Below, one piece after another: positions 38,413 through 47,676 of a stretch of DNA of 64,000 bases (within the stretch, counting starts at the first letter, position 1; the number at the start of each line of letters is the position of its first letter). The notes beneath the pieces were generated by a model. The model searched no databases. It had not been told where the DNA came from and saw only the letters and a program-made list of their open reading frames with translations. The translations under genes and the position numbers were made by a program. Origin of the DNA: Rhodanobacteraceae bacterium. GTDB taxonomy: Bacteria > Pseudomonadota > Gammaproteobacteria > Xanthomonadales > Rhodanobacteraceae. The DNA lies in the NCBI GenBank assembly GCA_030123585.1, contig CP126120.1:2233001-2297000 (forward strand). Reading direction: 5' to 3'.

Positions 38413-40941
38413 ATGGCACTTGTGATGACCGAAGCCCTTTCCCGCGACACGCTGGTGCACACCGGCTGGTGGCGGGCGCTGTGGGGCGCGCTGCTCGCGC
38501 CTTGGGTGCGGATCAAGCGCGATCCGGCCGAACCGGTGGCGCTGCTGGCGCCCGACACGCCGGTGCTGTACGTGATCGAACGCAACGGCTTTTCCGACAG
38601 CCTGATCCTGGAGCGCGCCTGCCACGAAGCCGGCCTGCCCAGCCCGCTGGCGCTGGTGCCGGGCCTCGGCAAGCGGCGGCGCGCGATGTTCGCGATGCGC
38701 GGCACCGGTGGCTGGTTCCAGCGGCGCGGCGGCGACCACGCCGCCCAGGACACGCTGCGGCAACTGCTGCGGATGCTGGAGGCCGAGCCCGAACGCAACG
38801 TGCAACTGATGCCGGTGGCGATCTACGTGGGCCGTGCGCCGAACCGCCAATCCGGCTGGTTCCGGGTGCTGTTCTCGGAAAACTGGGCAGTGGTGGGCCA
38901 CTTCCGCCGGCTGCTGGCGCTGCTGTTGAATGGACGCGACACCATCGTGCGCTTCTCGCCGCCGATCTCGCTCGCCGGCCTGCGCGAGAACGCCGCCGAG
39001 GAGCGCATCGAACGCCTGCAGCGCAAGCTGGCGCGCGTGCTGCGCGTGCATTTCCGGCGCGTGCGCACCGCGGTGATCGGACCCGACCTTTCGCACCGGC
39101 GCACGGTGATGGATTCGGTGCTGAACGCCGAGGGCGTGCGCGCCGCGATCGCGGCCACCGCGGCCAGGGAGAACCTCAGCCCCGCCAAGGCCTGGAAGCG
39201 CGCCGAGCACTACGCGCGCGAGATCGCCGCGGACTATTCGCCGCCGTTCGTGCGCTCGGCATCCTTCCTGCTGTCGAACTTCTGGAACAAGCTGTACGAC
39301 GGCATCACCATGCACCACTTCGACACCCTGCGCGCCAACGCGCCGGGCCACGAGGTCGTGTACGTGCCCTGCCACCGCAGCCACGCCGACTACGTGCTGA
39401 TGAGTTACCAGCTCTACACCAGCGGCGTGGTGGTGCCGCACATCGCGGCCGGCGTGAACCTCAACCTGCCGGTGCTGGGTCCGTTCCTGCGCCGCGGCGG
39501 CGCGTTCTTCCTGCGCCGCAGCTTCAAGGCCAACGCGCTGTATTCGGCGGTGTTCTCGGAATACGTCAGCCAGCTGGTGCAGCGCGGCGTGCCGCTTGAA
39601 TATTTCATCGAAGGCACCCGCTCGCGCACCGGACGACTGCTGGCGCCGCGCGCCGGGATGCTGGTGATGACGGTGCGCGCGTTCCTGCGCGCGCCGCGCC
39701 GGCCGGTGCTGTTCCAGCCGGTCTACATCGGCTATGAAAAACTGATGGAGGGCCGCTCGTACATCGGCGAGCTGTCCGGCCAGAAGAAGGAAAAGGAATC
39801 CTGGCTGGGCCTGCTGCGCGGCCTGCGCGCGCTGCGCCAGCACTACGGCCGCGTCACCCTGAACTTCGGCGAGCCGGTGCTGCTGAATCCGCTGCTCGAC
39901 GCGGCCGAACCCGCGTGGCGCGAACAGGCGGGCGGCGAGGCCAGGCCCGAGTGGCTGCCGGGCGTGATCGATGCGCTGGCCGAACGCATCCAGGTGGAAA
40001 TCAACCGCGCCGCCGACGTCAACCCGATCAACCTGATCGCGGTCGCGCTGCTGGCTTCGCCACGCCACGCGCTGGCGGAAACCGACCTGCTGGCGCAGCT
40101 CGAATTGATGAAAGCGATCTTGACCGAGCTGCCGTATTCCGAGCGCACCACGGTGACGCCGATGGCGCCGGCCGACATCGTCGCCTATGCCGAACAGATG
40201 GGCTGGATCCGGCGCATCCAGCATCCGCTGGGCGACGTGCTCGCGGTCGAAGGCGAGAAGGCGGTGCTGCTGTCGTATTTCCGCAACAACGTGCTGCACT
40301 TGTTCGCGGCCGGCGCGTGGGTGGCGTGCTGCTTCATCAACAACCGCCGCATCGCGCGCGAAACGGTGACGCGCCTCGGCCGCGCGGTGTACCCGTTCAT
40401 CCAGTCCGAACTGTTCCTGCCGTGGGACTCCGACGGTTTCACCGCGCGCATCGACGCCCTGATCGACTTCCTGATCGCGCGCGGGCTGCTCGCGGCCGGC
40501 GGCGACGGCCGCCTGCTGCACCTGGCCGCGGGCCGCGAAGACGACGCATACCAATTGCGGCTGCTGGCGCATTGCCTGCTGCAGGCGTTCGAGCGTTACT
40601 ACATCGCGGTCGCGGCGCTGGTGAAGAACGGCCCGCGCGCGCTGACCGCGGGTCAACTGGAAAACCTGTGCCAGCTCGCGGCGCAGCGGCTGTCGCTGCT
40701 GTACCAGCAGAGTGCGCCGGAATTCTTCGACAAGAGCCTGTTCCGCGGCTTCATCCAGAAGCTGCGCGAACGCCGCATCGTCTGGACCGACGCCGACGGC
40801 AAGCTGGAGTTCGACGCGGTGCTGGACGACGTGGCCCGCGACGCGCGCCTGATCCTCGCGCGCGAGGTGCGCCAGTCGATCATGAAGATCACGCCGGACG
40901 TGGTGCGCGACGACGCCGACGGCGCGCAGGGCGCCACCTGA
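38413..40941 (+). CDS. plsB: Glycerol-3-phosphate acyltransferase
   Basis: First step of phospholipid synthesis, acylating glycerol 3-phosphate at the inner membrane. The acyltransferase blocks are clear: VPCHRSHADYVLMSY (HX4D), the GAFFLRRSF block, YFIEGTRSRTGRLLAPRAGM and the PVYIGYEKLMEG block. Large N- and C-terminal extensions bring it to about 842 residues, the size of PlsB rather than PlsC. Two close in-frame ATGs (38413, 38425) and an upstream one (38329) are possible starts; family alignment favours the middle region. Confidence 0.94.
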   Translation: MALVMTEALSRDTLVHTGWWRALWGALLAPWVRIKRDPAEPVALLAPDTPVLYVIERNGFSDSLILERACHEAGLPSPLALVPGLGKRRRAMFAMRGTGGWFQRRGGDHAAQDTLRQLLRMLEAEPERNVQLMPVAIYVGRAPNRQSGWFRVLFSENWAVVGHFRRLLALLLNGRDTIVRFSPPISLAGLRENAAEERIERLQRKLARVLRVHFRRVRTAVIGPDLSHRRTVMDSVLNAEGVRAAIAATAARENLSPAKAWKRAEHYAREIAADYSPPFVRSASFLLSNFWNKLYDGITMHHFDTLRANAPGHEVVYVPCHRSHADYVLMSYQLYTSGVVVPHIAAGVNLNLPVLGPFLRRGGAFFLRRSFKANALYSAVFSEYVSQLVQRGVPLEYFIEGTRSRTGRLLAPRAGMLVMTVRAFLRAPRRPVLFQPVYIGYEKLMEGRSYIGELSGQKKEKESWLGLLRGLRALRQHYGRVTLNFGEPVLLNPLLDAAEPAWREQAGGEARPEWLPGVIDALAERIQVEINRAADVNPINLIAVALLASPRHALAETDLLAQLELMKAILTELPYSERTTVTPMAPADIVAYAEQMGWIRRIQHPLGDVLAVEGEKAVLLSYFRNNVLHLFAAGAWVACCFINNRRIARETVTRLGRAVYPFIQSELFLPWDSDGFTARIDALIDFLIARGLLAAGGDGRLLHLAAGREDDAYQLRLLAHCLLQAFERYYIAVAALVKNGPRALTAGQLENLCQLAAQRLSLLYQQSAPEFFDKSLFRGFIQKLRERRIVWTDADGKLEFDAVLDDVARDARLILAREVRQSIMKITPDVVRDDADGAQGAT

Positions 40942-40956
40942 TCCGATCGATCGCGC

Positions 40957-41382
40957 TCAACGCGTGGCGATGCCGAAACCCCACACCGCGAACGCCAGCG
41001 CCAGCAGCACCGCCAGCGCGAAGTAGTAGCGCGCGCGGTTGCGGCGCGGTTCGGGGTGCGGCCGGACGCGCGGCTGCATCCGGCGTTCGTGGCCGCCGCT
41101 GCGCGTCGACACCGTCGCCTCCGCGCGCACGGTCGGCTCGGGCCGACGCGAAGTCACGGCGGCGGCCGGCAGCCGGCCGTAACGCTGCTCGAAGGCGAGC
41201 GCGGCGCCATACAGGCGGTTCAGGCGTTGCAGACGTTCCGGATCGCCATCGCTGCCGCGCCGGTCGGGATGCAACTGGGCCACGCGCCGGCGATAGGCCT
41301 GCTTCAGGGCATCGAGATCGCTGATGCCGGGCGTCAGACCCAGTTCGTCGTACAGCGTCAGGAAATCGGTATCGTCCGCCAT
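40957..41382 (-). CDS. Small J-domain protein with a C-terminal membrane anchor
   Basis: A 141-residue protein. The J domain occupies about residues 6-65 with the HPD tripeptide in AQLHPDRRG, so it can stimulate an Hsp70 ATPase. A basic linker follows, then a single hydrophobic segment (YFALAVLLALAFAVWGFG) near the C-terminus that should anchor it with the J domain in the cytosol. No G/F-rich or zinc-finger part is present, so it is not DnaJ itself. It is convergent with plsB, 15 bp apart. Confidence 0.85.
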   Translation of the reverse strand: MADDTDFLTLYDELGLTPGISDLDALKQAYRRRVAQLHPDRRGSDGDPERLQRLNRLYGAALAFEQRYGRLPAAAVTSRRPEPTVRAEATVSTRSGGHERRMQPRVRPHPEPRRNRARYYFALAVLLALAFAVWGFGIATR

Positions 41383-41446
41383 GGCGCGCAGTATCCAACA
41401 ACCGGCCCCGGACGGGCACAGCCGGGCAGCCAACCGGGCGAACGCG

Positions 41447-42847
41447 TCACCGCGCGCCGCGCCCGAACAGCACCACTTCGACGGTCTGGACCAGGATGGC
41501 GAGGTCGAACACGAGGTTGTGGTTTTTCACGTAGAACAGGTCGAACTTCAGCTTTTCCTCGGCATCCTCGAACGAGGACCCGTAGGGATAGCGCAGTTGC
41601 GCCCAGCCGGTCAGGCCGGGTTTCACGCAGTGGCGCAGCGAGTAGTAGCGGATCCGGGCATTGAAATCGTCCACGAACTGCGGCCGTTCCGGACGCGGGC
41701 CGATGATGCTCATGTCGCCGCGCAGCACGTTCCACAACTGCGGCAGCTCGTCCAGCCTGACCTTGCGGATGAAGCGCCCGACCCGGGTCACGCGGTCGTC
41801 GTTCTTGCTGGCCCAGCGCGCCTTGCCGTCGCTTTCGGCGTCGGTGCGCATGCTGCGGAACTTGATCACCGGGAAGATCCTGCCGTTCTCGCCCACGCGC
41901 TCCTGCGTGTACAGGATCGGCGCGCCGCGGCCCGACTCCAGGCGGATCGCCAGCGCGGTCAGCAGCATGAACGGCCACGCCACCGCCAGCACCAGCGCGG
42001 CGGTCGCCATGTCGAACGCACGCTTGATGGCGCGCCGCACCGGGGAGATGTTGAAGCCGTCGGAGAACACCAGCCACGACGGATTGGTGAGGTCCATCTT
42101 GATCTTGCCGGCTTCACGTTCGAAGAACTCCGCGAGCTCGGTCACCGCCACCCCGCGCTGCTTGCATTCCAGCAGCGCATCCACCGGCAGGGTGCCGCGG
42201 CGGTCATCCGGTCCGACCACGATTTCGTCCACGCCGAGGCGGGTCGTCCAGTCGTGCAGGGACTCGTCGGGACGCAGCAGCGAAGACGCCGGCACCACCA
42301 CCGGGTCCGCGCCGACCGGCACGTAGCCCAGGATCTTGAAACCACGCTGGTCGGTCTTGCGGCGCATCTTGCGGGCCATTTCCGCGGCACGCTCGCCGGC
42401 GCCCAGCATCACCACCCGCCGCTTGAACAGATCGGCGTCCACGAAACCCAGGAACAGCACGCGCCACAGGGCCAGCACCAGATAGCCGGCCACCAGCGCG
42501 ATGCCCAGCACGCCGCGCCCGAGGTAGGCCGCGGGCATCACATAGTAAAGGACCGTGAGTGCCACCCAGCCCATCAGGAACGCGACGCCTTGCCGACTCA
42601 ACCGGCCCAGCCAGCCGGCCCGCAGGTGGACCTGGTACAGGCCGAGCGCCGACATCGCGAGGATCAGCACCGCCGCCACCAGCGGCGCGCGCCAATGCAG
42701 GACATGATTGAAGGCAGTCTGGGTGTTGAGGTCGCCCCAGTAACGCAGCACCACCGCGGCATAGACGCTGCCCACCAGCAGCGCGAATTCGACCAGCACC
42801 AGCAGCAGCTGCCAGCGCAGCGCTCGTTGTCGGAACAATCGGAACAT
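41447..42847 (-). CDS. Polyprenyl-phosphate sugar-phosphate transferase (WcaJ/GumD-like)
   Basis: A 466-residue membrane protein that would load the first sugar phosphate onto undecaprenyl phosphate for an exopolysaccharide. Four to five N-terminal membrane segments, a Rossmann-like middle (VVMLGAGERAAEMA), then the catalytic C-terminal domain with KRAFDMATAALVLAVAWPFM, KFRSMRTDAE and IGPRPERPQFVDDF. The N-terminus (MFRLFRQRALRW) resembles the EpsB-type sugar transferases linked to PEP-CTERM systems. GGGGG eight bases before this ATG sets the start. No other exopolysaccharide genes are adjacent. Confidence 0.88.
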   Translation of the reverse strand: MFRLFRQRALRWQLLLVLVEFALLVGSVYAAVVLRYWGDLNTQTAFNHVLHWRAPLVAAVLILAMSALGLYQVHLRAGWLGRLSRQGVAFLMGWVALTVLYYVMPAAYLGRGVLGIALVAGYLVLALWRVLFLGFVDADLFKRRVVMLGAGERAAEMARKMRRKTDQRGFKILGYVPVGADPVVVPASSLLRPDESLHDWTTRLGVDEIVVGPDDRRGTLPVDALLECKQRGVAVTELAEFFEREAGKIKMDLTNPSWLVFSDGFNISPVRRAIKRAFDMATAALVLAVAWPFMLLTALAIRLESGRGAPILYTQERVGENGRIFPVIKFRSMRTDAESDGKARWASKNDDRVTRVGRFIRKVRLDELPQLWNVLRGDMSIIGPRPERPQFVDDFNARIRYYSLRHCVKPGLTGWAQLRYPYGSSFEDAEEKLKFDLFYVKNHNLVFDLAILVQTVEVVLFGRGAR

Positions 42848-42885
42848 TGCCACAACCCCCTGTCATGCTGGCGCCCTCCGACCGT

Positions 42886-42939
42886 TCGACCGGTCGAGAA
42901 GGGGGGACCAACGTTATACTCAAATGTGACGCAGTTCAA
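42886..42939 (-). promoter_or_regulatory. Candidate sugar-transferase promoter and palindrome
   Basis: On the minus strand TTGAAC (42934-42939) and TATAAC (42913-42918) are 15 bp apart, a short but usable promoter. Between it and the start codon lies the perfect 12-bp palindrome TCGACCGGTCGA (42886-42897), a possible operator. The plus strand glmS promoter must also be in the 42848-43069 gap; TATACT at 42915-42920 is one candidate. Confidence 0.4.
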
Positions 42940-43069
42940 ACTTTCCGCCCGTCCGGATTTCCTTGCATGAAGCGTGCCTGACCCCGGCGCGCGCCGATCG
43001 GCAAGGCATACTTTTTGCTCTCCGATCCCTGTATCGTTCGGGTTCTTTGGACGCATCAAGGACTTGCCC

Positions 43070-44902
43070 ATGTGTGGAATCGTCGCCGCCTGCACCCAAC
43101 GGGACGTGGTGCCCATCCTGCTGGCGGGGCTGCGCGCGCTGGAGTATCGCGGCTACGACTCCGCCGGCCTGGCGGTTCTGGACCAGGGGCGGCTGAACCG
43201 GCTGCGCACGCCTGGCAAGGTCGCCAACCTCGATGCCCTGAGCAAGTCCTCGCCGGTGCACGGCCGGACCGGCATCGCCCACACCCGCTGGGCCACCCAT
43301 GGCGCGCCCACCGAAGCCAACGCGCACCCGCACGTCTCCAACGACACGGTGGCGGTGGTCCACAACGGCATCATCGAGAACCATGCAGAACTGCGTTCGG
43401 AATTGCAGGCCGCGGGTTACACGTTCAGCTCGGAAACCGACACCGAGGTCATCGCGCACCTGGTCCACAAGCTGATGGCGGATGGCGCCGGCTTGCGGGA
43501 TGCCGTGGCCGAAGCCACCCGCCGCCTGCGCGGCGCGTATGCCATCGCGGTGCTCCACCGCGACCGGCCCGGCCACGTGGTCGGCGCCCGCCGCGGCAGC
43601 CCGCTGTGCGGGGGCATCGGCATCGGCGAGCATTTCCTCGGCTCGGACGTGCAGGCGCTGATCCAGGTCACCAACCGGATCGTGTACCTCGAAGAGGGCG
43701 ACATCGTCGAGATCACCCCGGACAGCCTGACCATCCAGGACAGCGCCGGCCGCGAGGTGACGCGCAAGGTCCGCGAAAGCGACCTCTCGCGCGACGCGGT
43801 CGAACGCGGCGAATTCCGCCACTACATGCTGAAGGAAATCTTCGAGCAGCCCACCGCGGTCGCGAACACGCTGGAAGGCCGGATCGCGGACGGCCACATC
43901 CTGCCCAACATCTTCGGCGTCGATGCCGACCGGCTGCTGGGCAGGGTTCGACACGTGCACATCGTCGCCTGCGGCACCAGCTACCACGCCGGCATGGTCG
44001 CGCGTTACTGGCTGGAAGGCATCGCCGGCATCCCGTGCAGCGTCGAGGTCGCCAGCGAATACCGCTACCGCCACGTGGTGGTGATGCCGGACACGCTGTT
44101 CCTCGCGATCTCGCAGTCCGGCGAAACCGCCGACACCCTGGCGGCGCTGCGCGACGGCCGCGAGCGCGGCTATCTCGGTTCGTTCGCGATCTGCAACGTG
44201 CCCGAATCCAGCCTGGTGCGCGAATCCGACCTCACCCTGATGACCCGCGCCGGCCCCGAAATCGGCGTGGCCTCGACCAAGGCGTTCACGACGCAACTGA
44301 CCGCGCTGGCACTGCTGGTGCTGGAACTCGCGCGCATCCGCGGCGTCGCCGCCGACAAGCTGGCCGCGCTGGTCGACGAACTCGCCAGCCTGCCGCGCCG
44401 GCTCACCGACGCGCTGCGGCTCGAACCCGCCATTGCCAAGCTTGCCGAAGCTTTCGTCGACAAGCACCATGCGCTGTTCCTGGGCCGCGGTGCGCAGTAC
44501 CCGGTAGCCATGGAAGGCGCGCTGAAACTGAAGGAAATCTCCTACATCCACGCCGAGGCGTATCCCGCAGGCGAACTGAAGCACGGCCCGCTGGCGCTGG
44601 TGGACGAGGACATGCCGGTGATCGCGGTCGCGCCCAACAACCAGTTGCTGGAAAAACTGAAATCCAACCTGGAAGAGGTGCGCGCGCGTGGCGGCCAGTT
44701 GTACGTGTTCGCCGACGCCGCTGCCGACGTGTCATTGAACGGCAGCCGCGGGCAACTCCTGAAGGTGGATTCCGGCGGCAACTTCATCGCGCCGGCCGTG
44801 CTCACCGTGCCGCTGCAGCTGCTCGCCTACCACGTCGCGGTGCTGCGCGGCACCGACGTCGACCAGCCGCGCAACCTCGCGAAATCCGTGACCGTGGAGT
44901 AA
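43070..44902 (+). CDS. glmS: Glutamine-fructose-6-phosphate aminotransferase
   Basis: Makes glucosamine 6-phosphate, the entry to peptidoglycan and LPS amino sugars. The protein of 610 residues opens with MCGIVAA, so Cys2 is the glutaminase nucleophile after Met removal. The glutaminase domain (1-240) is followed by two SIS isomerase domains with [12 protein letters not shown] and [14 protein letters not shown], and the C-terminal [26 protein letters not shown] is canonical. An in-frame stretch of 32 codons upstream was rejected because the enzyme must begin with MCG. Confidence 0.97.
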   Translation: MCGIVAACTQRDVVPILLAGLRALEYRGYDSAGLAVLDQGRLNRLRTPGKVANLDALSKSSPVHGRTGIAHTRWATHGAPTEANAHPHVSNDTVAVVHNGIIENHAELRSELQAAGYTFSSETDTEVIAHLVHKLMADGAGLRDAVAEATRRLRGAYAIAVLHRDRPGHVVGARRGSPLCGGIGIGEHFLGSDVQALIQVTNRIVYLEEGDIVEITPDSLTIQDSAGREVTRKVRESDLSRDAVERGEFRHYMLKEIFEQPTAVANTLEGRIADGHILPNIFGVDADRLLGRVRHVHIVACGTSYHAGMVARYWLEGIAGIPCSVEVASEYRYRHVVVMPDTLFLAISQSGETADTLAALRDGRERGYLGSFAICNVPESSLVRESDLTLMTRAGPEIGVASTKAFTTQLTALALLVLELARIRGVAADKLAALVDELASLPRRLTDALRLEPAIAKLAEAFVDKHHALFLGRGAQYPVAMEGALKLKEISYIHAEAYPAGELKHGPLALVDEDMPVIAVAPNNQLLEKLKSNLEEVRARGGQLYVFADAAADVSLNGSRGQLLKVDSGGNFIAPAVLTVPLQLLAYHVAVLRGTDVDQPRNLAKSVTVE

Positions 44903-44908
44903 CCGCGC

Positions 44909-45223
44909 TCACACCGCGGCGCGGGTATCAGCCTCCCCCGGCGCGTTGGCGCGCGAAGCCTCGCCGGTCAGATGGGCCATGTCGGAAAACAGGGCGAGGC
45001 TGCGCACGCTGACCACGTCCACCAGCTTGCGGATCTGCCGCACGATCTGTTCCAGCGTGGCGTCGCTGCCGTGCAGCACCACGGTGAGGTGCGACACCGC
45101 CGGATCGTGCGTGGGCGCCACGTTGAGGGTGTCGATGTTGACGTGGCGCGCAGCGAACAGGCCCGCCACGCGCGCCAGCGCGCCGGCTTCGTTCTGCAAC
45201 AGGATGGACAAGGTGTGTTTCAT
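44909..45223 (-). CDS. ilvM: Acetolactate synthase small subunit, IlvM-like single ACT domain
   Basis: A 104-residue regulatory subunit that binds the catalytic IlvB subunit; the ACT domain begins MKHTLSILLQNEAGALARVAGL and ends in VRQIRKLVDVVSVRS. It is half the length of IlvH/IlvN, as in IlvM. It is the last gene of the leu/ilv run and is separated from ilvB by 191 bp that contain a repeat element, so its expression may be weakened. Convergent with glmS. Confidence 0.85.
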   Translation of the reverse strand: MKHTLSILLQNEAGALARVAGLFAARHVNIDTLNVAPTHDPAVSHLTVVLHGSDATLEQIVRQIRKLVDVVSVRSLALFSDMAHLTGEASRANAPGEADTRAAV

Positions 45224-45265
45224 GGTGGCCTCCGCGTGACAGTGCACAAGTCTTCCTGGATGAAA

Positions 45266-45410
45266 CCCCTCTCCCTCCGGGAGAGGGTGCCGGCAGGCGG
45301 GTGAGGGTTCGTGCAGCGCGAAACGTTGAAACTTCGCCGTACCCTCATCCGGCGCTTCGCGCAAAAGAAACCGCGGCACTCCGTGCCCCTTCTCCCACAG
45401 GGAGAAGGGA
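45266..45410 (+). repeat. Palindromic repeat, copy 3, between ilvB and ilvM
   Basis: Same family as the hrpB insertions. CCCTCTCCC/GGGAGAGGG (45267-45287) opens it, then GGGTGAGGGTTCG and a partner GTACCCTCATCCGGCGC, and it closes with the 10-bp stem CCCTTCTCCC/GGGAGAAGGG (45387-45409). It starts 4 bp past the ilvB stop and fills most of the gap before ilvM. As a strong double hairpin it may pause transcription or protect the ilvB mRNA end. Confidence 0.8.
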
Positions 45411-45414
45411 TAGA

Positions 45415-47283
45415 TCAAAACATCGAGGTGGCCGGCACTGCCTGCGCCTCGGCCACCCTGACCGTGCGCGAGGGAATGAAGTCGCCGGTGATCATCTGCG
45501 CGTAGCCGGCCCCCGGCCCCACCATCGGATACACGCCGGCGTCGGGATCGATGACCACTTCCAAGAACGCCGGGCCGTCGAACGCGAGAAATTCGGCGAT
45601 GGTCGATTCGAGCGCAGCCTTGTCGGTGAGCCGGCGCGCCCACGCAAAGCCATCGGCCTCGGCGGCCTTGACGAAATCCTTGCGCCGTAGGCTCTTGTCG
45701 GACGCGGCGAAGCGCTGGCCGAAATACAGCTTCTGCCACTGCCGCACCATGCCGTCGCCCACGTTGTTGAGCACCAGCACCTTCAACGGCAGGCCGTAGC
45801 TGGTGACGGTCTCCAGCTCGCCGAGGTTCATGCGGATGCTGCCGTCGCCATCGATGTCGATCACCAGCGCATCGGGCCGCGCGAACTGCGCGCCGATCGC
45901 CGCGGGCAGGCCGAAACCCATGGTGCCCATCGAACCCGAGGTCAGCCACTGCCGCGGCGCGCGGAAATCGCAATACTGCGCGGCCCACATCTGGTGCTGG
46001 CCGACGCCGGTGCTGACGATGGCGCGGCCCTGCGTGATGCGATTGACCGCCTCGATCACCGCCTGCGGCTGGATCAGGGGATTGGCCCGGTCGTAATTCA
46101 TCGCGTGTTCGCGCTTCAAGCGCGCGACATGCGCGTGCCAGTCGTCCAGCGCCAGCCGGATTCCGTGCGCGCGGCCATAGGCGGTCAGGCGTTCGAGCGC
46201 CGCGGCGAGCGGGCCGACGTGGTGCCAGTCCACGCGCCTGACCTTGCCGACCTCGGCGGGATCGATGTCGATCTGCGCGATGAACCGCGCGCGCGGCGCG
46301 AACTTGTCGGGCGCGCCGGCCACGCGGTCGTCGAAGCGCGCCCCCAGCGCCAGCAGACCATCGCAATCCTCGACCGCGTAGTTCGCGTAGGCGGTGCCGT
46401 GCATGCCCAGCATGTGCAGCGCCAGCGGATGGGTCGTGTCGAAGCCGCCCAGACCCATCAGCGTGGTGGTGACGGGCAGGCCGAAGGCCTCGGCGAAAGC
46501 CGCCAGCGCCGGCGCCGCTCCGGCGGCGACCACGCCGCCACCGGCGTAGATCAGCGGCCGTTGCGCCCGCGCCAGCGCGGCGAACAACGCGGCGCAGGCA
46601 GCGTCATCGAGCCGCGCATGCTCGACCGCGCGCAAGCGCGCCCGATAGCCGGGGATCGGCAGGCGTTCCTGCCCGTCGAAACGCAACTTCGCGTTCTGCA
46701 CATCCTTCGGCACATCCACCACCACCGGACCGGGCCGGCCGCTGCGCGCGATCTCGAACGCGGTGCGCAGCGTCGCTTCCAGTTGTTCCGGGTCGGTCAC
46801 CAGGAACACGTGCTTGGCGCACGCGCCCATGATGTTGCTGACCGGCGCTTCCTGGAACGCGTCGCTGCCCAGCGCCGCCGTCGGCACTTGTCCGGTGATC
46901 ACGACCAGCGGGATCGAATCGGCCATCGCGTCGCGCACCGGGGTCACCGTGTTGGTGGCGCCGGGGCCGGAGGTGACGATGACCACGCCGACCTTGCCGG
47001 AGGCGCGCGCGTAGCCCGACGCCATGAAGCCCGCGCCCTGTTCGTTGGCAGGCACCACCAGCGGCATCGGTTCGCGGCCGTGGCCGTCGGCGTGTTCGGC
47101 GTTGTAGCGGAACACCGCGTCGTACACCGGCAGGATCGCGCCGCCGGAATAGCCGAACAGCACATCGACGCCTTCGTCCGTAAGCACCTGCACCACCACT
47201 TCCGCGCCGGTCATCGGTTGTCCGGCGAGCGGGTGCTGGCTGGCGGCTGGGGCGGCGATCGCGGTCTCGGGCAGGGCGGTCAC
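45415..47283 (-). CDS. ilvB: Acetolactate synthase large (catalytic) subunit
   Basis: Thiamine-diphosphate enzyme that makes acetolactate or acetohydroxybutyrate for valine, leucine and isoleucine. The 622-residue protein has the catalytic Glu in PANEQGAGFMASGYAR, the N-terminal GYSGGAILPVYDA, and the diphosphate-binding motif IDGDGSIRMNLGELE. Its cofactor is the product of the thiamine pathway that thiC begins, also in this window. It lies 10 bp after a VOC-family gene and is followed by ilvM. Confidence 0.94.
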   Translation of the reverse strand: MTALPETAIAAPAASQHPLAGQPMTGAEVVVQVLTDEGVDVLFGYSGGAILPVYDAVFRYNAEHADGHGREPMPLVVPANEQGAGFMASGYARASGKVGVVIVTSGPGATNTVTPVRDAMADSIPLVVITGQVPTAALGSDAFQEAPVSNIMGACAKHVFLVTDPEQLEATLRTAFEIARSGRPGPVVVDVPKDVQNAKLRFDGQERLPIPGYRARLRAVEHARLDDAACAALFAALARAQRPLIYAGGGVVAAGAAPALAAFAEAFGLPVTTTLMGLGGFDTTHPLALHMLGMHGTAYANYAVEDCDGLLALGARFDDRVAGAPDKFAPRARFIAQIDIDPAEVGKVRRVDWHHVGPLAAALERLTAYGRAHGIRLALDDWHAHVARLKREHAMNYDRANPLIQPQAVIEAVNRITQGRAIVSTGVGQHQMWAAQYCDFRAPRQWLTSGSMGTMGFGLPAAIGAQFARPDALVIDIDGDGSIRMNLGELETVTSYGLPLKVLVLNNVGDGMVRQWQKLYFGQRFAASDKSLRRKDFVKAAEADGFAWARRLTDKAALESTIAEFLAFDGPAFLEVVIDPDAGVYPMVGPGAGYAQMITGDFIPSRTVRVAEAQAVPATSMF

Positions 47284-47293
47284 GGTGGGTTCC

Positions 47294-47638
47294 TCAGTTG
47301 CGGATCAGTTCGTCGTCGGCCGGAATCGCGTGCACCGGCACGCCCCAGGTCAGGATGATCTGGAGATCCTGCTCGACCGTGGAGAAGCGTTCCCACTTGA
47401 TGCCGTTGACGTCGGTGTCGGAGCTGAAGCCTTCGGCGGCGTCATCCTCGAAACCGAGGTTGCACACCTGGCCGGCGTGCTCGGGATCCTTGCGGATCGA
47501 GAAATTGAGCTGGTCGGTGCGCCACATGGCGTAGGTGCCGATGACCATCGCCTGCGGCGGCTGGCCCAGGCGTGCGCTGTAGTCGGCGATGGAGGCGTCC
47601 AGGTCGGCGACGGCCAAGGCGATGTGGAAGCGTTTCAT
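47294..47638 (-). CDS. VOC-family (glyoxalase fold) protein inside the ilv operon
   Basis: A 114-residue single-domain protein that starts MKRFHIALAVADLDASIADYS, the usual VOC strand-helix, and later has QLNFSIRKDPEHAGQVCNLGFE. Metal ligands could be His5 and a late Glu, but no catalytic class is clear. It is inserted between ilvC (38 bp) and ilvB (10 bp), so it is probably co-expressed with valine/isoleucine synthesis. A role in removing a reactive 2-keto intermediate, or as an arsenic- or antibiotic-type lyase, is possible but unsupported. Confidence 0.75.
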   Translation of the reverse strand: MKRFHIALAVADLDASIADYSARLGQPPQAMVIGTYAMWRTDQLNFSIRKDPEHAGQVCNLGFEDDAAEGFSSDTDVNGIKWERFSTVEQDLQIILTWGVPVHAIPADDELIRN

Positions 47639-47676
47639 GCTGATGTCCTCGTTGGGTTTCGATTCTGCGCAGTGCT

